64,000 bases of DNA from Akanthomyces muscarius (Eukaryota; Ascomycota; Sordariomycetes; Hypocreales; Cordycipitaceae): assembly GCF_028009165.1 (NCBI RefSeq), contig NC_079243.1:4216001-4280000 (forward strand), given 5' to 3'. This document shows positions 42,901 through 52,181 of the stretch, in pieces (position 1 is the first letter of the stretch; every line of letters begins with the position of its first letter). The position numbers were made by a program, and so were the translations under genes. The notes below the pieces were generated by a model that saw only the letters and a list, made by a program, of their open reading frames with translations, searched no databases and was not told the DNA's origin.

Positions 42901-43742
42901 CAACTTTAATGATAAAGTCAAACAAGTCTCTATACAGGGCCACGAGAGCCTGGAAGCTGTTAGCTGTCTGGCTTTGCTGCATAGGTCCGTAGCGATCCAA
43001 ACCTTGTGGAGATCTGGTAGCTCATCGCCGCTCTTGACCACCTCGTTCACGCGCTCGATGGCCGGTATCTTCTGGATGAAGGACTCAATTTCCCCTGACA
43101 GCTCCTCGCCGGCGCCACATAATGTCGCAAGGATCTAGACAGTAATTAGCGAGCATTCTTTTCGATATTATCATGAGAGCGCCTTGCCGTAATCGAGCTT
43201 TTGACAAGACCATGAGTCGTAGATGCAATCGGATGTAGGCTCGCAAGTGTACCGGTGAACTCCATGATGGTGCCCACGCCTTTCAGATAAGGCGCTACCA
43301 CCTTGAGTCCTCTGGCGAAGCGCGACTTCTCATAGTGCACTTCGTCGACTTCATCGAGTTGCTCAAACAGCTTTATCATTTTTTCATCAGATCCAAGCTT
43401 TGCCCTCTCGGGCTCTTTGAGAGAAGCCCAGGCTGTGAAGTACGCCGACTTGGACACATCAGCGTCTGCCGGAGCCTGTGGAGGCGGGGAGGCCTCTGTC
43501 ACGTCGCCGCCTTCCTCGTCCGCATCATCGGGCCCTGCTGCCAGGGCACTCGCTGTTAGCTGGTCTCTTGGCCTACTTTCAGGCCCAGATTCTGTTCCTC
43601 GGAGGCTGCATATGGTTGTGTCTTGCCCGGTAACCTCTGCAGAATTTGTTCTGCCTGGCGTGGAATTGGTACCTGCGTCACACGGCTCGGCCCGCTCAGC
43701 GGGTTTGTGTTTGAGTCCTTTCAGGTACTTCCGAAGGCCCAT
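39964..43742 (-). CDS. NACHT-domain NLR-like receptor
   Basis: 1205 aa in four exons: 43742..43188, 43134..43003, 42949..42727 and 42671..39964 (introns 53, 53 and 55 bp). The first junction needs a GC donor (ACG|GCAAGG) and is the least certain. Low-complexity acidic N-terminus, then a helical N-terminal effector-type domain (~95-300; DEVHYEKSRFARGLKVVAPY, QLPGIVSSFNKHSETLSKLL). The NACHT NTPase has Walker A LVLLGDMGCGKTMTTSF near 357 and Walker B YLVLDALDECE near 455, followed by a winged-helix-like region. The C-terminal ~500 aa contain at least one ankyrin-like unit (DADGNTAFHMAV). Such STAND proteins mediate nonself recognition, heterokaryon incompatibility or innate-like responses in fungi. 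Ligand and output are unknown. Confidence 0.9.
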
Positions 43743-44460
43743 CTCGAGAAATCAGCACACGTCAGTATTGAGCCGGTAATCTCGCGTCAACTTTAGCCAC
43801 CAGACTCGCAAGTGTTGTACAGTTTAGTTTCGAAGACGGAAGAATGTTCGCATGTTAAAAATCGAGAAGGGAGAAGGCTGTGATCCTGCAGAGATTCCAT
43901 CGTTACGCTTCTCCCCACTGCTACAGGGATTGTAAGCGCCCTGGTCTGCTAGGCTTCAACTAATGTAGGCTACCGACACTACGTGGGCGGACGAATTTGT
44001 AGCCACCGGTCGGAGCATCCAGCTCGTTTCAACTCTTTGCCTCATCCGAACTCAGTTAACATACTCGACATGGCAGTGCAGGCCAGTTGCGCACTGCATA
44101 AAGCTGTGTGTGAAAAGGCGCGCAAAGCAAAAGCAGCCGGCTGCGTTGAGAAATGCTGGGACTGGGCAAAACAGACCTAAAAAGTCGACGATGGCGAGTT
44201 AACCAAATTGTAGCCTAACAGGAATTTAGAGCTCTTCCGCCTTTTTTTTTCCAAGTCGAGACACATGTTCAACAAGCTTAGATTTCTCCTTATTCTTCTA
44301 ATTCTTCTGGCTCTGAAAGAAAAAAAACCCAATTCCTGTCCTCCTTCTCCTTTTTCTGCACTGGACAACTAGCTATTAAAGGGAGGCGTGTTTGGGAATA
44401 AGGTTTCTTGGTTCTGGTAAAAGTGAGCCACACTGATGGTTTTTTCGCCCGTCTCGTTAA
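43743..44460. other. Intergenic
   Basis: 720 bp upstream of the NACHT gene and downstream of the MDR gene. Small plus-strand frame 43983..44180 shows no similarity. No gene called. Confidence 0.45.
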
Positions 44461-45563
44461 CTATAGCTCCACAACCAGCTTTGCAGCACTAACACCAGCT
44501 ACATACCGCTCCAGCGCTTCGTTTATTTTGTCCAACCCTTTTCCAACGACAATTGGAGACGGCAGACACTTTAGTTTACCCTGCTGCAAAGCCACGGTGA
44601 CATAGTCCTGCCAAACCGGCGTGGCCACGTCGCTGACAGCAAAAATCATGCCCGCCTTGACGCTACCCGGGACGTCAGTGGGAGGTGGATGAACACAAGC
44701 CAAATGGCCGCCACCGAAGGCGCCGAGCACCTTTAGTCCATTTTCATACGTCTCTGAAGAGGAGATGGCGTCGAAAATACCTATAAGTTCCTCTTCAGAG
44801 GTACGAATTTCGTCAATAATTGCGTCCACGAATGAGGAGTTGTGGTAATCAAATACGGCAGCAGCTCCCGCAGTCTTGGCTACAGAGAAGTTGCGCGCAC
44901 TACAGGTGGCAATGACTCGGATTCCAGCAGCTCTTGCGAGCTGTGTTGTCATTGATCCAACAGATGACGATCCTCCATACACGACGAGGGTCTTGCCCAG
45001 AGGCTTGGGGTCGAGGGACGGGTACGGCAGACCCAGAGCCGGCGTAGTCACGCCAGGCATCGCGGGACCAGGCACCTTGACAGACAAGGCGCAGGTAGCA
45101 GCTTCCAGCGCAAAGGGAACGACCACACCAGTGGTGAATGGGATCTCATCGGGGAGGATGGCGGCTTTGTTGGCCTGCACAACAGTGTACAAGGCATAGG
45201 CGCCGTCCTCGGGGCGTCCGCTGACCAAATTTACAGTGTGACTATAGGTCATCAGCAAAGCTTTTATTTCCTCCTCTCGTACAACCATGAAAATTCTTAC
45301 CCAATGACCCGGTCACCCTTTTTAAAGCGCCAGCCCGCCTCAGCGCCAACTTCGTGAACCTCACCAGCAACGTCGCAGCCAAAGACGGCAGGCCACTGCT
45401 GCACAAAAATGCCGCTTTTCTGCATATGAGTATCGAGTGGATTGATAGCGATTGCAAAGTTGCGAACAACAATTTCGCCAGGTCCAGCAGCGGGCATTGG
45501 TGCCTCACGGACGTCCAGGGGGGCGTTAGCCTTGGTGAGCCATGCAGCTTGGTTGGAAGGCAT
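44461..45563 (-). CDS. MDR-family zinc-independent oxidoreductase (trans-enoyl-reductase/quinone-reductase-like)
   Basis: 347 aa; exons 45563..45301 and 45241..44461, 59-bp intron joining RVIG to HTVNLVSG. GroES-like N-domain (AAWLTKANAPLDVREAPM, NPLDTHMQKSG, FGCDVAGEVHEVG), lacking catalytic-zinc Cys/His ligands, then a Rossmann domain with LVVYGGSSSVGSMTTQLARAAG for NADPH and YVTVALQQGKLKCLP near the end. Resembles fungal LovC/ToxD-like enoyl reductases and general NADPH quinone reductases. No PKS is in the window, so a stand-alone detoxifying or redox role is more likely. Sits head to head with the zinc-finger gene at 46 kb. Confidence 0.88.
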
Positions 45564-46146
45564 CTTGGTAAGAATAAAAGGTTGGAGAATGACTGGTGAA
45601 AGAGTAGAGGGGTTCCTTGTTGATAATCGAAGTATTGAATAATTGTGAGTTGGATTGACTTATAAACAATTCTTTCATCGTGGTGGACGTAAATCGTCTT
45701 TTGTACTCTGAAAGCTACGTTTAGGCAGCAGTGGCTCTGGCGGTATTACCTACCGAAGTGCATTAATTCATCAGCATCGCCTATTGCATTTCAAAGCCTC
45801 CTTTAGAATCGCAGGAGGTGCAGGTGAACGTGAGATGAATTTTTCCCAGGTTACGAAGCCGTCTTACACAGTTCGCCGGAATCATATATGGCATTCTGAA
45901 ATCGCATATCGGGTTCCAGTGGCGCCATGCCCAATCAATACTAGTCCAGGTAGTAGACAAGGATCACCAAGAATTGTGCCTCGTTGTGACGACCCAGGTC
46001 ACAGCCTCGCTCGTCCTAGTCTTCCTCTCTTTGGCTTACCTGCCTGCTTGCCTGCCTGCTGGCCTACTTGCCCGCTCGACTTCGTTTCTTCGACTTCCTG
46101 GCCCTCGCCACACCTTGCGCAATGCATCAGCACGTCAACCGTCACT
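45564..46146. other. Intergenic, divergent promoter with TGCC/TGCT tetranucleotide tract
   Basis: 583 bp between two divergent genes. 46035-46080 holds a degenerate repeat of cctgcctgcttgcctgcc type. The plus-strand frame is open here in phase with the next gene but reads as low-complexity leader, so the start was placed later. Confidence 0.5.
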
Positions 46147-47649
46147 ATGGAATTCTCCTTTGGAAGGAATGGTCGTCTACGGTACGATGAAACCTTTGCG
46201 GTTCTCATCTGCCTCGATTGTAGCTATGCTGTGCAAAAGAGCGCCATCGAGAGCCACCTCCTCAGACATAAGATTTACCGTGGGGAAAGAAGGACGCTCC
46301 TCGCACAAATCGCAAAACTACACCTCGCAGAACCGGAGGATGTGGTACCGTCCCCGGTCATCGCAGCCCCCGTAGATGGGCTGGCCACTATTCCAGGCCA
46401 TCGCTGCGTAGCCGACGGATGCAATGCACTCTGCGCCAGCTCCAAGCGCATGCGCCGGCACTGGAGCGAAGTACACGACACGGTCGACCAGCCGCTCACC
46501 GCCATGGCCAGCGAGGTCCATCTACAAACTTTTTTTCGCGGCACAAAACTAAAGTACTTCCAAGTCTTGGTGGACGGTGCGACAAGTCTCGCTCCAGTCC
46601 GAAGTGGCTCGGCAGACAGTCCCCCATCGGACACCGTTGAGCCTGGTGGTGCAGTCTTCGAAGCCATCCCTTCGCAACGACTGGCCGCTGCGGCGCCATT
46701 GCAGATTGAGATGGAAACGCTCCAATATTTTCATCATTTTGCGAGTGTCACAAGTTTGACTCTGCCCACCAGTATCGACCGAAATGCTGCATATTGGCAG
46801 GCCGACGTGGTCTCTCGAGCTTTGCAGCTGCGCTGGATGATGTGCGGGATCCTGGCCCTGGCGGCTACGCACAAGTATGCGCAAGCACAAGATCGAGATG
46901 TGCAACAGATGCATAGCGATCGGGCCACGCAATTCCAAGCCGAATTCCTGGGCACCTGGCCAACGCAGCTCGGCGTCGTCGAGGGCCCAACAATAGAGCT
47001 TGGCGCGCAACTCAGATGCATCCAGCGACTCTGTCAAATAACATTCCCGGCTCACATGGGCAACTTCGAAGATCTCGGGAGACTAAAGTGGCCGATTCTT
47101 ACCAAGACCATTCGAGGCTGCCAGGATCCGTCCATTGCAGTTCTCACTGCACCGTACGCCTCACCGTACCCGACATCACCCAGAGCCAAGACTGTCGAAT
47201 CGAAGGTCCTGGCGGCTACTGTGCCGAATAAGGCGCCGCCTTCTCTGCTGAAAAGCCTTCGCGAGTTGCCGTTTCGCATGGCAGTGGCACTAAGCAAGCC
47301 CGATAGCCAAGAAGACCTCGTATCTGTCGTCTCTGCCATTGAGATACTCATGGACTGTTTCATCATCAGCTATGCAGCAGACGACGATGGTGGCGCGGCC
47401 GCATGGCTGGGCATGGAATGTTGGTTGCGGGAAGTGCCGGACCATTTCAACGATATGCTCTCGCATCAAGTACCTGCAGCGCTCATTGTCCTGGCACATT
47501 GGTGTCTGCTGGTAAAACGGACCGAGTCGTATTACTGGTTCATGCGGGGGCTGGAGGACAAGGTTGTGCGTGGTATTTTGAACCAAGTCCCCAACGACGC
47601 GTCTATACGTGAATTAGTGGAGGCTTGCCGGGGTTCGCTGTTAGAATAG
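46147..47649 (+). CDS. DUF3505/OrsD-type zinc-finger protein with fungal transcription-factor-like C-terminus
   Basis: 500 aa, intronless; ATG 46147 begins the conserved block MEFSFGRNGRLRYDE. Two C2H2-like fingers of the OrsD/DUF3505 type: ICLDCSYAVQKSAIESHLLRH and CVADGCNALCASSKRMRRHWSEVH, followed by LQTFFRGTKLKYFQV, typical of this fungal family. Residues ~170-500 (YFHHFASVTSLTLP, WMMCGILALAATHKYA, a CWLREVP-like segment) resemble the regulatory half of fungal Zn2Cys6 proteins, without a visible Zn2Cys6 motif. The family occurs near the orsellinic acid cluster of Aspergillus and widely elsewhere; function is unproven. It is 20 kb from the NRPS cluster. Confidence 0.82.
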   Translation: MEFSFGRNGRLRYDETFAVLICLDCSYAVQKSAIESHLLRHKIYRGERRTLLAQIAKLHLAEPEDVVPSPVIAAPVDGLATIPGHRCVADGCNALCASSKRMRRHWSEVHDTVDQPLTAMASEVHLQTFFRGTKLKYFQVLVDGATSLAPVRSGSADSPPSDTVEPGGAVFEAIPSQRLAAAAPLQIEMETLQYFHHFASVTSLTLPTSIDRNAAYWQADVVSRALQLRWMMCGILALAATHKYAQAQDRDVQQMHSDRATQFQAEFLGTWPTQLGVVEGPTIELGAQLRCIQRLCQITFPAHMGNFEDLGRLKWPILTKTIRGCQDPSIAVLTAPYASPYPTSPRAKTVESKVLAATVPNKAPPSLLKSLRELPFRMAVALSKPDSQEDLVSVVSAIEILMDCFIISYAADDDGGAAAWLGMECWLREVPDHFNDMLSHQVPAALIVLAHWCLLVKRTESYYWFMRGLEDKVVRGILNQVPNDASIRELVEACRGSLLE

Positions 47650-49818
47650 CTGCAACTATTCCTAGAGAAATTTGATTGAAGTTTCCGTACAGTTGGTTCT
47701 GGAAGACGCCGTGCGGTGTACCATGTCAGCGACTCTGAGCTCTGCAAAGTCTTTGTCAATTGGACCATGGGGTATAGATGCGTGATTATAACTTTAGGCG
47801 CAGAAGGAAAATACGCAGGGCTTGAATTGGGGCTTCCCCCTTGTGGTTTCTGTCCAATCATCATACTACATTTAAAACGTGAGCCTTGTTGTCCTGGGTT
47901 CGCCATTACGAGCCTGCAGTAGCATGCAGCCTATGTAGGGCACGAAGCACCAGGCTCTAGCTGAAGAAGGCGCGGAGAGCGCGAGCGAGTCCGTACACAA
48001 CCGTCGAAAAGCCTTTGACGCCACAACCGTGACAGACAAGGATGATTACGAGTCTGGCCTGGTCTTCATCACAAATCACAAAGGCCCCGTAGCGTCCCCG
48101 CAATGCCGCCTCTTCGCATTCCCGAATCATTCTAGGTCGGTTCATGTATATATTTTGAGCTAGAAGGATAGACTCGCATTCCCAAAACGCTCTAGAGCGA
48201 CGCGTGGACAATTTCTGAGCTTGGATAGCCCACCTAGAATTGTTGAGAAATGCTTCAGCTCGATTCGACTGATCTTAGACATTGGGTAGGCTTTACGCAA
48301 AATATGCCGGCGCAACGGGGAGACTGACGGTCCAAGGGTTCGTTGCAGGGTGGGTCGGACACCGCAAGGTAACGCAGACCGCGGCGAAAAGTGCACGGAT
48401 TTAAGGTAGCGATGAGAATATGACGGGAAGCGGTAAGCTAGGGAAACTTATGTTCAAAATGATGAAGCATATCCATAGGTTCCCTACGGTGCGTTCGAAA
48501 TAAACCCTCTCCGCGAGGCATTTGCTCAGATACGGTACATTTTGAGCTGCGACGATCCTTTGGCTTTTTAACATACAATTGAGAGCATCTGTAACGAGAC
48601 TTGAATTCTTGCGCCGGGTGAAAGCTTGTTGCTGCGCTCCGTGGAATACAAATAGCCGACTCGTGCTTACATCCAGCCTCGTCTGAGCACGGAATCACCC
48701 GACGGAGTCAGATGATGCTGTACAAGTCTTTTAGACTCAACGTATAAGTAATTATGCCAAATTCTGCTCACAGAACTAGGGCGGCGCGGATGTGCTATAT
48801 TTGGCATCGGACGTTTCAGACTGAACGGGTCCCAAGCCTCGCTGTCTTCGTATGGCCACTCTCACGTATGGTATTGTATCCTCCAAAGAACAGCCTCGCG
48901 CAATTGGCCAGCCTCGAAAAAGTTTCCGGTAGCTCGTCGCTTTAATCAATGCCCTTCGCTCGAGCGCCTCGCTAGAGATCTAGCATGGTCCTCTTTGCCA
49001 AGGGTCGCATCGTCCGTTGCGCAACAATATGACTGCGTGCGCACTGATGCGCTCGTTCCTAGATTTCTTAAGCTAGACGATAAACTTCCAAGTTGCGCCT
49101 TACGCTTTGGCTCCGCTCTACAGTTGGCAAATTTGCGACCCTTGAAAAGAGCAAACCGTTCATCGCGGGCCGGCCAATTCATTCTTGGGAATGATTAGAC
49201 AGCAGGTAGATTTTACTAGAAAACAAAATCTTCAGCTTGTAAAATCGCAGAAATGCCATCCACGAAAGGCAACGCGCGTCCTTACACGTCCACGACCCAC
49301 TGTGGCCGCGGGCGATTGGAGTTGTCGACTGGCTGGGGCGGGCGTGACATTAACATGTGGAAACTGCAGCGTTGTAGTGCGCGCCAGGTGGAAAGCATTG
49401 ACGGCTAGGCTGATAGAGTTGGTACATAGTTTGAACCGAAACGGCTGTGGCTTTGATTCATCGCAGCGGTCAGGGCGGCCAGCTTGTAGGGGGACCTAAA
49501 CTTTAAAACGGAGGTGTTGAATACGAGTGCTGAGGCAGGGATTTACAAGTGGCCGCGAGGGAATGGGGAATTGGGGGCAATTTTGATGGAGGTTTCTCCC
49601 GTATTGTAATTTGCAACATTTAGTATTGTACTGTATGAGACGAATTTATCATTCGCGTAGTCCCCAGCTCTGTGCCATGAATGCCCACCTAGTTCCACAC
49701 AGCACAATGTCGCGACAAACTTCCAACTTTTGATAACAGCTTTTGTGTTATAAATTCCCGTCATCCATCTTACTTAACTTCCTCTCGCCAAGTTTTATTC
49801 TTTACCTTGTTCTTACAC
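47650..49818. other. Long intergenic region, unexplained
   Basis: 2.2 kb. Minus-strand frames 47957..48211 (84 codons) and 48160..48396 show no recognised family. Imperfect repeats of a ctaga..ggaatgcga type occur on the minus strand at 48108-48140 and 48166-48200, with a related copy in opposite direction at 48233-48257. The rest is mixed-composition DNA with no gene I can support; it may be decayed mobile or repeat-derived sequence. Confidence 0.4.
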
Positions 49819-51645
49819 ATGCCTGTACTCGGCAGCTTCCGGCGCTTGTCGCCTAGCCGCGAGTTCGGCAAGTTCGGCCGACAGAGACGAGTGATACGTT
49901 GCGTGAAGCTGCTACTAACCAGTTTCTTCCTTCTATGTCTGTTTTTCTTCTACTTCGACAGCACGAATCAGACAGGGGATTTATATGAGGACTCCTCATA
50001 TACGCGGGCCGCAAAAGCCGCCATCTATACCACCGCAGGGGAGAATGCAAGCGGCGAAACCATCCCACTGAGCTTGCTGCCTCCGTCACAGGTCCAACAG
50101 ACAGCAGGACAGTCACGGAATATCGAATTCGAACAGGCTCTCCGCCGCGTGGAGGATCTACTCCCGGGCGAGATGGAGACTCGCTGGATGCTACACGCCA
50201 TTGAAGGCACCGGTCCAGAGAAGCTGCGGGAGATTGGGCTCCGCGCTCGTGAATACAAAAAGTTCTTTCAAGCTTGGGAGAAGCTGCACTTGGTGGAAGG
50301 CGGACCTGAGGCGACATTCATCAGGTCCGACATGGTGCCATACATGCGCCGCTACTTTTCGAAAACCGCTGGCAAGCTGGCCGACGCTGGTGTTGAGCAA
50401 TCAATCAACGCATACGGGAAGTACAAGGCTTTCATGTGCAAATTTGAGCAATTGATGGCTGGCTGGACGGCACCATACTTTGCCGATCATATGACGTTGC
50501 ACTTGAACCTGAAGTACGGAGGGCGAGGCATCGTTGTCACGGCCGGCAATGCCCAGGTACCACACTTGAAGACGCTTGTTCATAGTTTACGAGATGTAGG
50601 ATGCACCCTGCCCATCGAAGTCATGTACCTAGACGACCAAGATCTCGACGTCGACGTGCAAGCGGAACTTGCAGCCCTCGACGGCGTCACAACCCGGGAG
50701 ATCGCACCAATGGTGGATGACAAGGGCTGGAAATTGGCTGGCTGGGCCGTGAAGGCCTATGCAATCATGTATTCCAGTTTTCGAGAGGCCATCTTCATCG
50801 ATGCAGACAGCCTTTTCTTCAAGGATCCGGCGACTCTGTTCGAGGATGAGGACTATCAGAGAACGGGTGCGCTGTTCTTCAAAGACCGGGTACTGTGGCG
50901 CGAGTGGAAGCAAGACTGGCTCAAGAAAGTTCTGCCTAAGCCGATATCGTCAAATGTTCTTGCGAGCCGGTATTGGAAGGGAGAGAGCGGCCATATGCAA
51001 GAGTCTGGGGTCGTGGTGGTAGACAAGTGGCGCCATTTCATTGCCATGCTCATTGTTTGTCGTATGAATGGCCCTGAGAGAAACGGGAACAAGGATCAGG
51101 GCACCGTTGGCGTCTATGATATGGTTTATGGTGAGTTGGCCCTTTTGAGAGCCAAGGACCTCAAGCTAAATGACATCTTAGGTGATAAGGAGACATTCTG
51201 GCTAGGCTGGGAACTCGTGGGCGATACGGATTACGCCTTTCACCGCGGTCGTGTCGCTGTTATGGGCGTGGCGGAAGAGGCCGAAGCCGAGAAGCCTCCC
51301 ACTGAAGAGCTCAAGAGGTCAGGAGCGGCGACCGAGCCCGACATGGAACCGTCAGTCGCGTACACAGTGTGCGCGCCACAATTACTACATCTTGGCGCAG
51401 ACGGAAGCCCGCTCTGGTTCAACGGCGGTCTTTTGCAAAACAAGTTTGTCGACAAGAAGGAATGGGAGTTTGGAAATTTTCGAGAATTCGTCACTGAGCC
51501 CGAGAAGGCGTCGACGACGACTTGGAAATTGCTGGGCGCCAACAAGGCGTGCCTGACGGGCGAAGCCGGCTTCAAGCACGCACTGAGCACGTCTGAGAGC
51601 GAGGCGGTTCAGATGATGATGGATCACGCCAAGAAGTTTCTGTGA
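49819..51645 (+). CDS. Alpha-1,3-mannosyltransferase, GT71 (MNN1 family)
   Basis: 591 aa. Start at ATG 49819. Exons 49819..51130 and 51182..51645: the 51-bp segment 51131..51181 has a perfect GTGAGT donor, a gctaaatgac branch site and TTAG acceptor, and removing it gives VYDMVYGDKETFWLGWELVG, the family reading. Because 51 is divisible by three and has no stop, retention would add 17 residues. Type II membrane topology: basic tail, one helix at ~28-47 (KLLLTSFFLLCLFFFYF), stem, then catalytic domain with IEVMYLDDQDLD and the metal-binding DAD in EAIFIDADSLFF. Golgi enzyme adding terminal alpha-1,3-mannose to N- or O-glycans. Confidence 0.92.
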   Translation: MPVLGSFRRLSPSREFGKFGRQRRVIRCVKLLLTSFFLLCLFFFYFDSTNQTGDLYEDSSYTRAAKAAIYTTAGENASGETIPLSLLPPSQVQQTAGQSRNIEFEQALRRVEDLLPGEMETRWMLHAIEGTGPEKLREIGLRAREYKKFFQAWEKLHLVEGGPEATFIRSDMVPYMRRYFSKTAGKLADAGVEQSINAYGKYKAFMCKFEQLMAGWTAPYFADHMTLHLNLKYGGRGIVVTAGNAQVPHLKTLVHSLRDVGCTLPIEVMYLDDQDLDVDVQAELAALDGVTTREIAPMVDDKGWKLAGWAVKAYAIMYSSFREAIFIDADSLFFKDPATLFEDEDYQRTGALFFKDRVLWREWKQDWLKKVLPKPISSNVLASRYWKGESGHMQESGVVVVDKWRHFIAMLIVCRMNGPERNGNKDQGTVGVYDMVYGELALLRAKDLKLNDILGDKETFWLGWELVGDTDYAFHRGRVAVMGVAEEAEAEKPPTEELKRSGAATEPDMEPSVAYTVCAPQLLHLGADGSPLWFNGGLLQNKFVDKKEWEFGNFREFVTEPEKASTTTWKLLGANKACLTGEAGFKHALSTSESEAVQMMMDHAKKFL

Positions 51646-52181
51646 GGCAGCATGCGATGTTGGATAAAGACGGCGGGAAAGGGACCATGATGGCGGTAAA
51701 AGATAATGGTGCGAAGCCACACAAGCCACGCAATGACGCATCAACGGCATGTGACTGGCACAGGCACCAGGGGCAAAAGCTCGCAACGATGGGTAGAATT
51801 GCAATTGCCCCAGCAACTCACAATAAGTCTTCTACGTATATATTTAACGAGCCAGATATAAATGGCCACGATTCTATTATTATTATTCAAGATATTTTCC
51901 ATCCCAACTTGCCGCCCTACCAAGCTTTGGCTTGCAGCTCGTGTAGGCTGGCTGCGCTAGTGAGGGGCCACTAATTCAGAATTCAGGGAGCTCCCTTTTA
52001 TTGCGGGGAGCTGGTTACAGGGCCTCGTGTCTCCCAATTACACCGTGTCCACGACGACAAACGCTCGTTCTTACTTGTCAATGACGGCGCCTGGAACTCA
52101 CAATTAACCTGCTGGACAGTCGATTTTAACGAGGATCGATCCCACAACGACGAATATATCGGTTTCTCGCTAGCAATCGAG
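51646..52181. other. Intergenic
   Basis: 535 bp between the GT71 and GH63 genes, same direction. AT-rich around 51830-51900. No gene seen. Confidence 0.5.

Noticed and set aside
45784..46146. N-terminal extension of the zinc-finger protein from the upstream open frame
   Set aside because: The extension is low-complexity and covers a tetranucleotide repeat; the conserved block starts at ATG 46147.
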